Assembly: GCA_964635875.1 (NCBI GenBank) | Contig: CAZWRK010000125.1 | Coordinates: 1 to 11,764, forward strand | Reading direction: 5' to 3' | Length of the DNA stretch: 11,764 bases | Origin: CAZWRK01 sp964635875 | Lineage (GTDB): Bacteria > Pseudomonadota > Gammaproteobacteria > Burkholderiales > Aquaspirillaceae | In this document: positions 6,371 to 11,764 of the stretch, in pieces | How positions within the stretch are numbered: the first letter of the stretch is position 1 | Layout of the letters: the number at the start of each line of letters is the position of its first letter | Notes under the pieces: model-generated | Databases searched by the model: none | Seen by the model: only the letters and a program-made list of their open reading frames with translations | What the model was told of the DNA's origin: nothing | Made by a program: the position numbers and the translations under genes

Positions 6371-7369
6371 TCAGTCTTCGCGCATGTTGGAGGCCTTGGC
6401 AATCGGTGCCAGGCGGGCCTTCTCGGCGTTGATGAACTTCACGAAGTCGGCGCGGGTGCCGCCCACCGGGTCAATGCCCTGAGGGATCAGGCGAGCCCGC
6501 AACTCGGGCGACTTGATGGCGGCGTCGATGGCGCGGTTCATGCGTTCCAGGATGTCTTCCGGCGTGCCCTTGGGGGCGAACACGCCCGACCAGTGACCGA
6601 TGAAGACGTTCGGAAAGCCTTGCTCCTCGGCAGTGGGAATGTCGGGCATGGCCGCGATGCGTCGGTTCCAGGTCGAGGCCACAGCTTTGAGCTTGCCCCC
6701 CTTGATCTGGGGCAGCACGACCACGCTGGCCTCGGAGGTGGCGTCCACCTGCTTGCCCACCACGGCCACCACGCCTTCCGAGCCGCTCTTGTAGGGCACG
6801 ACCTGCAGCTTGGCGCCATTCTTCTTGAGCATTTCGGCCACGAAGTGCGGGGTGCTACCGGTGCCAGCGGTGGAGAAGTTCAGCCCCGGGCCGGTCTTGG
6901 AGGCCGCCAGCAGGCCCTTCAGGTCCTTGATCGGCGAGTCGGCCGGCACCACGATCACCGAGGGGCTCACGGCCATCATCGCGACCGGCACCAGGTCGTC
7001 TTCCTTGTAGGGCATCTTGGACTTGATCATGGCGTTGGTCACCACGCCGGCCGCCGGGGCCAGGAAGGTGTAGCCATCGGGTGCCGACTTGGCGACGATG
7101 TCGGCCCCCAGGACCGAGCCCGCGCCCGGCTTGTTGTCGATGATGATGGCCTGGCCCAACTGGCGGGCCGTGGCTTCGGCCACCGCACGGGCCACCAGGT
7201 CGTTGGCACCGCCCGGCCCGAAGGGCACCACAAAACGGATGGGCTTGCTCGGCCAGGTGTCGGCCTGGGCGCTCAGACTGCCCAGGGCCACGGCGGTGGC
7301 CCCCAGCCAGCCGGCGATGCGGCGGCGAGAGATTGGATGAGGCGTGGCAACGGAATCGGTCAACAACAT
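6371..7369 (-). CDS. Bug/TctC-family tripartite tricarboxylate receptor, first copy
   Basis: A 332-residue periplasmic receptor of the TctC (Bug) family, which bind carboxylates and small polar ligands for TctAB transporters or for signalling. The N-terminus has SRRRIAGWLG (14-23) followed by a hydrophobic stretch and AQA (34-36), a plausible twin-arginine or Sec export signal. The mature start WPSKPIRFVVPFGPGGANDLVAR contains the ligand-loop Asp57. NKPGAGSVLGAD (79-90) and PDGYTF (97-102) are also classic. The ATG at 7369 is preferred over an upstream in-frame ATG at 7537 because AAGGAG lies directly upstream and the signal peptide begins there. No tctA or tctB gene is seen. It is the first gene of a probable unit with the ModA-like gene. 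Confidence 0.92.
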   Translation of the reverse strand: MLLTDSVATPHPISRRRIAGWLGATAVALGSLSAQADTWPSKPIRFVVPFGPGGANDLVARAVAEATARQLGQAIIIDNKPGAGSVLGADIVAKSAPDGYTFLAPAAGVVTNAMIKSKMPYKEDDLVPVAMMAVSPSVIVVPADSPIKDLKGLLAASKTGPGLNFSTAGTGSTPHFVAEMLKKNGAKLQVVPYKSGSEGVVAVVGKQVDATSEASVVVLPQIKGGKLKAVASTWNRRIAAMPDIPTAEEQGFPNVFIGHWSGVFAPKGTPEDILERMNRAIDAAIKSPELRARLIPQGIDPVGGTRADFVKFINAEKARLAPIAKASNMRED

Positions 7370-7723
7370 AGGTCTCCTTGTGGGCCCCCTGGCCACCGTG
7401 GCGCGGGGCGGGCCGGTTTGGCATGGCCGGCGATTGTCAGCGTTGTTGCAAGTTTCGTAAATTGCAATACTTGCAGGTATTGGTGCATGAAACGAATCAA
7501 TGGTATGCCGTGGCCTGATCACTGTACCTGTCGCCACCCGCGCTGTGCGAGTGCATCGCCTATCTGGAGATGGCGATCAATGCCCGCATGTTCGAGCCAA
7601 CCACGCCAGGCCATCGCCCATGGCGGTGCTGCCAGCGCAGCTGCGATGGATGTCCGATGGAAAGTGTGCCTGAGCGGATGGCGTGTCAACCCAGCGTGCA
7701 GGCCTGCAACCAAGATCGCCGGC
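7370..7723. other. Gene-poor stretch of about 350 bases
   Basis: No recognisable gene lies on either strand. It must hold the promoter of the minus-strand receptor unit. From about 7435 to 7500 it is clearly AT-richer than its surroundings and carries the inverted repeat listed separately. Frames across 7501-7723 are open by chance in several registers, but none gives a product I recognise; a decayed gene cannot be excluded. Confidence 0.55.
7447..7475. promoter_or_regulatory. Inverted repeat upstream of the Bug receptor gene (possible operator)
   Basis: The arms TGCAAGT (7447-7453) and ACTTGCA (7469-7475) are perfect and 15 bases apart. The perfect palindrome ATTGCAAT (7461-7468) lies between them, slightly off centre. 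The element is about 80-105 bases upstream of the receptor's ATG in an AT-rich patch, where a regulator could act. No regulator gene is next to this unit, so the binding protein is unknown. Confidence 0.4.
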
Positions 7724-7964
7724 ATGGTTCCCACGCTGCTCCGAGTTGGCTCGTATCGCCTGTTCTTCTTTTTCTCGAGAAGAGCCCAGGATTCATGTCC
7801 ATGTGCAGCATCCCGATGGTGAAGCCAAGTTCTGGCTCACACCAGCCGTACATTTGGCAGAAAATAGGGGGCTGTCTGCCACTCAATTGAAGCAGGCCAA
7901 GTTGATTGTCGATGTCAATTTGCAGGAGATCCACCATGCATGGAACCACCACTTCGGGGGTTGA
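7724..7964 (+). pseudogene. DUF4160 family protein gene with a one-base frame disruption
   Basis: Translation from the ATG at 7724 gives MVPTLLRVGSYRLFFF and then leaves the family frame, ending at 7822 after 32 residues. The frame one base further on continues with SREEPRIHVHVQHPDGEAKF, then a tail ending AWNHHFGG at the stop at 7964. Removing one T from the run at 7769-7773 joins them into about 79 residues with the expected DUF4160 order: MxPTxLRxGxYRxFF, the HVHV core, the EAKFWL strand and the C-terminal W-x3-FG. The disruption may be a real frameshift mutation, a sequencing error, or a recoding or slippage site. DUF4160 function is not established. The gene overlaps the DUF2442 gene by 29 bases. 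The ribosome site is poor, and the region is AT-richer than its neighbours. Confidence 0.75.
7924..7928 (+). promoter_or_regulatory. Ribosome binding site fixing the DUF2442 start
   Basis: AGGAG lies seven bases before the ATG at 7936 and inside the end of the DUF4160 reading frame. It favours 7936 over an in-frame upstream ATG at 7906, which would add ten unconserved residues. Confidence 0.6.
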
Positions 7965-8187
7965 GGTCACCGATGTCTCGACACACGGGCTGTCATTGCG
8001 CGTTGATGAGGAGCAACTGACCCTCGCCTTCAGCGATTTCCCTTGGTTTCAGCGGGCCACAGCAACCCAGCTGAACGACATCCAACGGCCTTCTTCGGAT
8101 CACCTCTATTGGCCACAGCTGGATATTGATCTGGCCTTGGAGTCCATTCGCAAGCCCGACCACTTTCCGCTGGTGTCGCGGGCCTGA
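7936..8187 (+). CDS. DUF2442 domain protein
   Basis: An 83-residue protein that matches the small DUF2442 family. Its landmarks are VEVTDVSTHGLSLRVDEEQL (residues 9-28), FSDFPWFQRAT (32-42), the mid-protein IQRPSSDHLYWPQLDIDLALESI, and the C-terminal end. No catalytic motif is visible. DUF2442 genes commonly sit next to DUF4160 genes, often overlapping as here, and such pairs are sometimes described as toxin-antitoxin-like; that function is not demonstrated to my knowledge. The gene is intact although its partner is frame-disrupted. If the pair were a toxin-antitoxin system, DUF2442 would be the surviving member. It is convergent with the second Bug receptor gene, 47 bases away. Confidence 0.82.
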   Translation: MHGTTTSGVEVTDVSTHGLSLRVDEEQLTLAFSDFPWFQRATATQLNDIQRPSSDHLYWPQLDIDLALESIRKPDHFPLVSRA

Positions 8188-8234
8188 GGCCGCCGTCTGG
8201 ATGGGGTGAGGCCGCGGTGGGGGGGCTCGAGCCC

Positions 8235-9251
8235 TCAATCTGCCTTGAACCCCGCGGCTGCCACGGCCTTGCCCCAGGTCACGGTGTCGGCAGCAATGAT
8301 GCGACCGAAGTCTTCGCGCGAGGTGCCGGTGACGGCAAAGCCAGCATCCTCCATCTTCTGCCGGCCCTCGGGCGAGCGGACGGCTTTCACGATGTCGGCG
8401 TTGAGTTTGGCCAGGATCTCGGGCGGGGTGCGGGCCGGAGCCACCACGCCGAACCACGAGTTGAACTCCAGGCCTGCATAGCCTTGCTCCTTGAGGGTGG
8501 GGACATCGGACAGGCTGGCACTGCGGCTGGCGCCGCTGCTGCCCAGGGCCAGCAGTTTGCCGGCTTTCACGTTCGGCACCGCCAGGCCCACGCTGGCAAA
8601 CACAGCCTGCACGTCACCGCTGAACAGGCCACCCAGTGCGTCGCCCGTGCTCTTGTAGTGCACCGCCTCGGGTTTGATGCCGATCGCGTCGCCGAACATG
8701 AAGGCACCGAAGTGGCCGGGCGTGCCGGCGCCGAAAGTGGCCATGAACAGCCCCTTCTGACTGCGCGTCCAATCCACAAACTCTTTGGTGCTGCGGGCCG
8801 GCACCTTCTGTGGGTTGACCAGCAGCACGAAATTGGAGGTCACCACCTGGCTGACCGGAGCGAAGTCCTTGGCGGGGTCGTAAGGCAGGCGGTTGTAGCT
8901 GCTGGGGGCGATGCTCAGCTGGCCGGTCTCGCCCAGCATCAGGGTGTAGCCGTCGGCTGGGGCGCGGGCCGCCTCGCTGGCGGCGATCAGGCCCCCAGCA
9001 CCAGGCTTGTTGTCCACCACCACGGCCGTGTTGCCCCAGGCCTCTGACATCTTCTGGGCCAGCAGCCGCGCCACGATGTCGGGCCCGGTGCCGGCCGGAA
9101 AGCCCACGATCAGGCGCACCGGGCGGTTGGGGTAGCCGCTGGCCGGGCTTTGGGCCCAGGACGCAGGGGTGAGCACGGTGGCCAGCGTGAGCGCGGCCAT
9201 GGCGGTGCCGAGCAGTCGGCGGGCGGGGCGGTGGGTGTTCTTTTTGGGCAT
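8235..9251 (-). CDS. Bug/TctC-family tripartite tricarboxylate receptor, second copy
   Basis: A 338-residue TctC-family periplasmic receptor, clearly divergent from the first copy. A Sec-type signal peptide covers about residues 1-34 (RRLLGTAMAALTLATVL, then SWAQ). The mature start YPNRPVRLIVGFPAGTGPDIVAR carries the ligand Asp58. NKPGAGGLIAASEAA (81-95) and PADGYTLMLGE (98-108) are typical, and SDVPTLKEQGY is the usual late motif. The ATG at 9251 has GAAGGAG directly upstream. The DUF3237 gene ends 48 bases upstream on the same strand, so the two are probably co-transcribed. No TctA or TctB membrane partner is present. The ligand cannot be read from the sequence, though an aromatic or carboxylated compound would fit with a DUF3237 neighbour; that is inference. 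Confidence 0.92.
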   Translation of the reverse strand: MPKKNTHRPARRLLGTAMAALTLATVLTPASWAQSPASGYPNRPVRLIVGFPAGTGPDIVARLLAQKMSEAWGNTAVVVDNKPGAGGLIAASEAARAPADGYTLMLGETGQLSIAPSSYNRLPYDPAKDFAPVSQVVTSNFVLLVNPQKVPARSTKEFVDWTRSQKGLFMATFGAGTPGHFGAFMFGDAIGIKPEAVHYKSTGDALGGLFSGDVQAVFASVGLAVPNVKAGKLLALGSSGASRSASLSDVPTLKEQGYAGLEFNSWFGVVAPARTPPEILAKLNADIVKAVRSPEGRQKMEDAGFAVTGTSREDFGRIIAADTVTWGKAVAAAGFKAD

Positions 9252-9299
9252 GGTGTCTCCTTCAGGGCCGAATGATCAACTGGCGCGTAGTGGATGAGG

Positions 9300-9767
9300 T
9301 CAGAGCAATTCGTGAAAGCGCATCAGCACGGCACTGGGCTCGCGCACGCCGCTGCCGATGAACAGGCGCTCGGTGATCCAGCGCAGCGCAGGGGCGCCGG
9401 TCTCAAAGCGGGGCGCACAGCGGAAATACACCAGGGCCGGGTCCACCGGCTCGCCGCGCACCAGGCGGGCCATGGTCTCGGGCTCGGCGCGTCGCAGTGC
9501 ATGGTTGTGCACGTAGATCAGCTCGCCGGCCTCGGTCTCCAGCACGTAGCGGGCGTCGAGCTCGGCCAGGGTATCGCTGAGCAGCAGCTGGAAGTCGGCG
9601 CCACCCGGCAGCACCCGGGCTTTCCAGCCCACCCCTTGCACCTGCCCGCCCAGAATGGGCACCACGCGCCGGTGCCCGTGCGGGCCGGGCCCCACATCCT
9701 GGGGGACGCCGACCTGCACTTGCAAATCGGCAAAGGGGCGGAAACTGGGAGGCGCAAACAAGGGCAT
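9300..9767 (-). CDS. DUF3237 family protein
   Basis: A 155-residue soluble protein, close to the usual length for DUF3237. Family blocks are seen in order: a GGQVQGVGWKARVLPGGADF segment (40-59), LDARYVLETEAGELIYVHN (70-88), YFRCAPRFETGAP (114-126) and the C-terminal LFIGSGVREPSAVLMRF (135-151). There is no signal peptide. The family has a small beta-barrel fold; its biochemical role is not established, although members often lie in degradation gene clusters. The ATG at 9767 is supported by GGAG seven bases upstream. Longer in-frame starts upstream would run into the divergent regulator gene. It is first in a probable unit with the Bug receptor and divergent from the LuxR-type gene (71-base gap). 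Confidence 0.86.
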   Translation of the reverse strand: MPLFAPPSFRPFADLQVQVGVPQDVGPGPHGHRRVVPILGGQVQGVGWKARVLPGGADFQLLLSDTLAELDARYVLETEAGELIYVHNHALRRAEPETMARLVRGEPVDPALVYFRCAPRFETGAPALRWITERLFIGSGVREPSAVLMRFHELL

Positions 9768-9823
9768 GGATACTCCGCATGACTGGGGGTTTGCCTTAGC
9801 GTAAATCCGGTAGCGCTGACCGC

Positions 9824-9845
9824 CTGTCATCCCAGAAGATGACAG
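9824..9845. promoter_or_regulatory. Perfect 8+8 dyad over the LuxR-type gene start (candidate operator or hairpin)
   Basis: CTGTCATC (9824-9831) and GATGACAG (9838-9845) form a perfect inverted repeat with a six-base centre. It covers the ATG at 9839 and lies 57-78 bases upstream of the divergent DUF3237 start, so one bound regulator could control both directions. The outer CTGTC/GACAG half-sites recall lux-box ends, but the spacing (12 bases between them) is larger than in classical 20-base lux boxes. As RNA it could form a hairpin hiding the start codon. Confidence 0.45.
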
Positions 9846-10624
9846 CCATGAGGAAATGGACCCCTGGCAAAAGCAACTCACCGGCCTTGGCCGGGGGCGT
9901 GATGGCCCAGGCCATCGGTCGCCTGGGTGAAGAGGGCTTTGCCGCCGACTTGCTGCCTGCCTTGTCCCCTTTGTTGCCGGCAGCCTCGTGGTCGGTGTAC
10001 CGCACCGGGCTGGCGTGTCAGCCAGCCCTGTTCCTGTCTGCCAGCCATGGTGTGCCCGACACCACCCGAGCCTGCTGGCATGCCTATCTGGCGGGCCCTT
10101 ATGTCCGCGATCGCAGTCTTCACACAGAGGCCGAAGGCACATTGGCGCCGCTGCAACTGTGTCACATCACTGCGCGCGAAGTGCCCCAGGACCACCGCGC
10201 CTGCGTGTACGAGGCCCATGGCGTGGCCGAGCGGGTGTCGATTGTCGAGGCCGAGGGTCCGGAATGCCTGTTTGCCGTGAACTTCTACCGGCACCAGCAC
10301 CAGCGGCCTTTCAGCGATGCCCAATTGGGCGACTTCGAGGCCTGGTCACCAGCGCTGCTGGCCCTGGTGCGCAAGCACCTGCAGGTCAGTCCGCCGGCCC
10401 AGGCACCGACGCAAACGGCCTGGCGTGAGCGCCTACAGGCTTTGCAACAAGGTTTGACCGAGCGTGAGCTGGATGTCTGCGAGCGACTGCTGCGCGGCTA
10501 CACCCAGGACGGCGTGGCCGCTGACCTGGGCTTGAGCCTGGCCACGGTCAAAACCTACCGCAACCGGGCCTTCGCGCGACTGGGCATCCACTTTCGCAAC
10601 GAGTTGTTTGCCCGCTTGATGTAG
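9839..10624 (+). CDS. LuxR-type transcriptional regulator
   Basis: A 261-residue one-component regulator. The C-terminal GerE/LuxR helix-turn-helix is clear from LTERELDVCERLLRG (206-220) through QDGVAADLGLSLATVKTYRN (223-242) to RAFARLGIHFRNELFARL. The N-terminal 180 residues look like a GAF or autoinducer-binding-like sensor fold, without a recognisable response-regulator receiver, so ligand sensing is inferred. Divergence from the DUF3237-Bug unit suggests it controls that unit. The start is uncertain: the ATG at 9839 lies inside a dyad and lacks a ribosome site, while in-frame ATGs at 9848 and 9902 are alternatives and the conserved part begins after residue 22. It converges on the chromate transporter gene with a nine-base gap and no visible terminator. 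Confidence 0.85.
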   Translation: MTAMRKWTPGKSNSPALAGGVMAQAIGRLGEEGFAADLLPALSPLLPAASWSVYRTGLACQPALFLSASHGVPDTTRACWHAYLAGPYVRDRSLHTEAEGTLAPLQLCHITAREVPQDHRACVYEAHGVAERVSIVEAEGPECLFAVNFYRHQHQRPFSDAQLGDFEAWSPALLALVRKHLQVSPPAQAPTQTAWRERLQALQQGLTERELDVCERLLRGYTQDGVAADLGLSLATVKTYRNRAFARLGIHFRNELFARLM

Positions 10625-10633
10625 CCGCGGGCG

Positions 10634-11230
10634 TCAGACCCAGCCCAGTGCCCCCAGCAGGGCCCCTGCAGCCAGCAGCCACAGCAGGTGGATGCGGGTG
10701 CGCCAGACCAGCAAAGCGGCCACGGCGCTCAGGGCCCACAGGGCGCCGTCCTGGCGCGGTTCGCCGCTGGCGCTGCCCAGGGTCCAGGCGGTGGCCAGCA
10801 GCAGGCCGATCACCAAGGGGGCCATGCCTTGTTTGAAGGCCCGGATCGCCCGGTGCTGCTGGTAGCGGGCGGCCCAGCGGGTGGCCACCCAGGTCAGCAC
10901 GGTGCTGGGCACCAGCATGCCCAGCATGGTGCAGGCCATACCCAGCAGGCCCAACAGGGCGGCATGGGCGCCGAGGCCACTGCCACCGGCGGCATTCAGG
11001 CCCACGTTCCAGCCCATCAGACCGACAAACAGCACGTTGGGCCCGGGGGCCGCCTGGGCAATCGCGATCGAGGCATTGAACTGGGCCTCGGTCAGCCAGT
11101 GCTGCTCCAGCACCAGGTAGCGGTGCATGTCGGGCACCAGGCTGATGGCGCCCCCCACGGCCAGCAGCGACAGCGAGGCGTAATGCAGCGTCAGCTGCAG
11201 CCAGTGAAGAAGGTCGAAGTGCAGGCTCAT
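10634..11230 (-). CDS. chrA: Chromate transporter, C-terminal-half subunit (short-chain ChrA)
   Basis: A 198-residue inner-membrane protein corresponding to one half of ChrA, the CHR-family chromate exporter driven by the membrane potential. The family motif QAAPGPNVLFVGLMGWNVG (59-77) is present. GGAISLVPDMHRYLV (26-40) corresponds to the FGG-type element of the first helix, and several hydrophobic helices follow. The ATG overlaps the stop of the upstream half-gene by four bases (ATGA), so the two halves are coupled and should be made in equal amounts. Split pairs are known as short-chain CHR proteins. The substrate could be sulfate-like rather than chromate in some family members. The in-frame extension upstream of 11230 is a shadow of the other half-gene. 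Confidence 0.87.
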   Translation of the reverse strand: MSLHFDLLHWLQLTLHYASLSLLAVGGAISLVPDMHRYLVLEQHWLTEAQFNASIAIAQAAPGPNVLFVGLMGWNVGLNAAGGSGLGAHAALLGLLGMACTMLGMLVPSTVLTWVATRWAARYQQHRAIRAFKQGMAPLVIGLLLATAWTLGSASGEPRQDGALWALSAVAALLVWRTRIHLLWLLAAGALLGALGWV

Positions 11231-11764
11231 GGGGCTATCTTCCGCCAGGTCAGGCTGCAGGCCAGCAGGCCCAGGCCGGGCACCACCCAACCCAGGGGCA
11301 GGTGCAGCCAGCCGACCAGCACAAAGCAGGCGGCCGCCAGCAAGGCACAAACGCCCCGGCCCAGCGGGTGCTTTTTGAGGGGGCCTGCCAGCTTGAAGGC
11401 CGTGGCCGCGATCAGCCCGGCGGCCACAGCGGCCATGCCGCGCAGCGCACCCGCCACCTGCGGGTGCTGGGCATAGTGCACGTAGAGCGTGGCCAGGGCC
11501 AACACGATCAGTGTCGGAAACGCCAGCATGCCCGACAGGGCCGCCATCGCGCCGCGCCAGCCGAAGTAACGATCCCCCAGCATCACCGACAGGTTGACCA
11601 CATTGGGGCCGGGCATGATCTGCGCCACGGCCCATTCCTCGACGAACTCTTCGTTCGTCATCCACTTCTTTTTTTCGACCAGCTCACGCTGCACCACCGC
11701 CAGCACCCCCCCGAAACCCTGCAGGGCCAGGCGGGTGAAGACGACGAACAGGTCCCACGGCCCA
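11227..11764 (-). CDS. chrA: Chromate transporter, N-terminal-half subunit, partial at the window edge
   Basis: Partial: 178 residues are visible and the start lies beyond 11764. The first visible residues GPWDLFVVFTRLALQGFGG are the characteristic CHR N-terminal element; VAQIMPGPNVVNLSVMLGDR is the PGPN motif followed by the helix. Downstream are several hydrophobic segments, and the protein ends SLTWRKIAP. The internal GTG at 11706 should not be taken as the start, because the conserved motif extends upstream of it. It acts with the C-half encoded directly downstream with a four-base overlap, likely as a heterodimer or hetero-oligomer in the inner membrane. Confidence 0.87.
   Translation of the reverse strand, partial: GPWDLFVVFTRLALQGFGGVLAVVQRELVEKKKWMTNEEFVEEWAVAQIMPGPNVVNLSVMLGDRYFGWRGAMAALSGMLAFPTLIVLALATLYVHYAQHPQVAGALRGMAAVAAGLIAATAFKLAGPLKKHPLGRGVCALLAAACFVLVGWLHLPLGWVVPGLGLLACSLTWRKIAP

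Noticed and set aside
7501..7723. Possible transposase or other gene remnant
   Set aside because: All six frames were read for known motifs and none was recognised; calling a remnant would be guesswork.
6593..7822. Long plus-strand open frame of 409 codons across the Bug receptor gene
   Set aside because: Most of it is the antisense of the receptor gene and is His/Gly-rich. Only its last 32 codons (from 7724) are meaningful, as the start of the DUF4160 gene.
8223..8234. Perfect 12-base palindrome GGGCTCGAGCCC at the end of the second Bug receptor gene
   Set aside because: It has no loop and no T tract, and a G/C-rich palindrome of this size is easily expected by chance; not a convincing terminator or operator.
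9824..9845. Classical lux box for an acyl-homoserine lactone regulator
   Set aside because: The symmetry is good but the half-site spacing is wider than in a 20-base lux box, and no luxI-type synthase is present; kept only as a generic dyad.
9768..10142. Upstream extension of the DUF3237 reading frame to 280 codons
   Set aside because: It runs antisense through the LuxR-type gene, is not family-like, and the ATG at 9767 has a good ribosome site.
11231..11665. Upstream extension of the ChrA C-half frame to 343 codons
   Set aside because: It is an out-of-frame shadow of the ChrA N-half, with Gly/Arg/Pro-rich translation and no membrane pattern.

Overview
The window is chromosomal DNA of a high-GC betaproteobacterium, most likely of the order Burkholderiales and probably Comamonadaceae-like. 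The basis is the high GC, the two solitary Bug/TctC-type periplasmic receptors (a family strongly expanded in that group), the DUF2189 membrane protein, and the tesA / ABC-ATPase / rlmB neighbourhood. The species call is inference; there is no rRNA or other marker gene here. I see no tRNA, rRNA, CRISPR array, insertion sequence or phage gene.

Left part (1-5540), mostly plus strand and housekeeping-like. It holds a MetC-type PLP-dependent lyase (121-1350), a DUF2189 integral membrane protein (1458-2330) and a 62-residue lysine-rich protein that starts at TTG (2384-2572). A GDSL/TesA-type exported esterase lies on the minus strand (2592-3281). Divergent from it, with only 12 bases between the start codons, is a LolD/YbbA-type ABC ATPase (3294-3986). 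RlmB, the 23S rRNA Gm2251 methyltransferase (4015-4749), follows and is coupled by a one-base stop/start overlap to a class III-type sirtuin (4749-5540).

Middle part (5559-8187). A minus-strand two-gene unit encodes a Bug/TctC receptor followed by a ModA-like periplasmic binding protein; no membrane or ATPase partner is visible for either. Upstream is about 350 bases without a recognisable gene, carrying an inverted repeat. It is followed by a visibly AT-richer island with a small overlapping DUF4160-DUF2442 pair. The DUF4160 gene has a single-base frame disruption at a run of five T residues, so it is either a pseudogene, a sequencing error or a frameshifted gene. This pair is the most accessory-looking content of the window.

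Right part (8235-11764). A second Bug/TctC receptor lies downstream of a DUF3237 gene on the minus strand. Divergent from these is a LuxR-type regulator. A perfect 8+8 dyad overlaps the regulator's annotated start and lies in the divergent intergenic region, so it is a candidate operator for the unit. Convergent with the regulator is a two-gene, split chromate transporter (ChrA N-half and C-half, 4-base overlap); the N-half runs off the right edge.

The window reads as ordinary Burkholderiales chromosome with several small local oddities. No clear new multi-gene system is visible. The best leads are the disrupted DUF4160/DUF2442 pair, the LuxR/DUF3237/Bug unit with its dyad, and the rlmB-sirtuin coupling.
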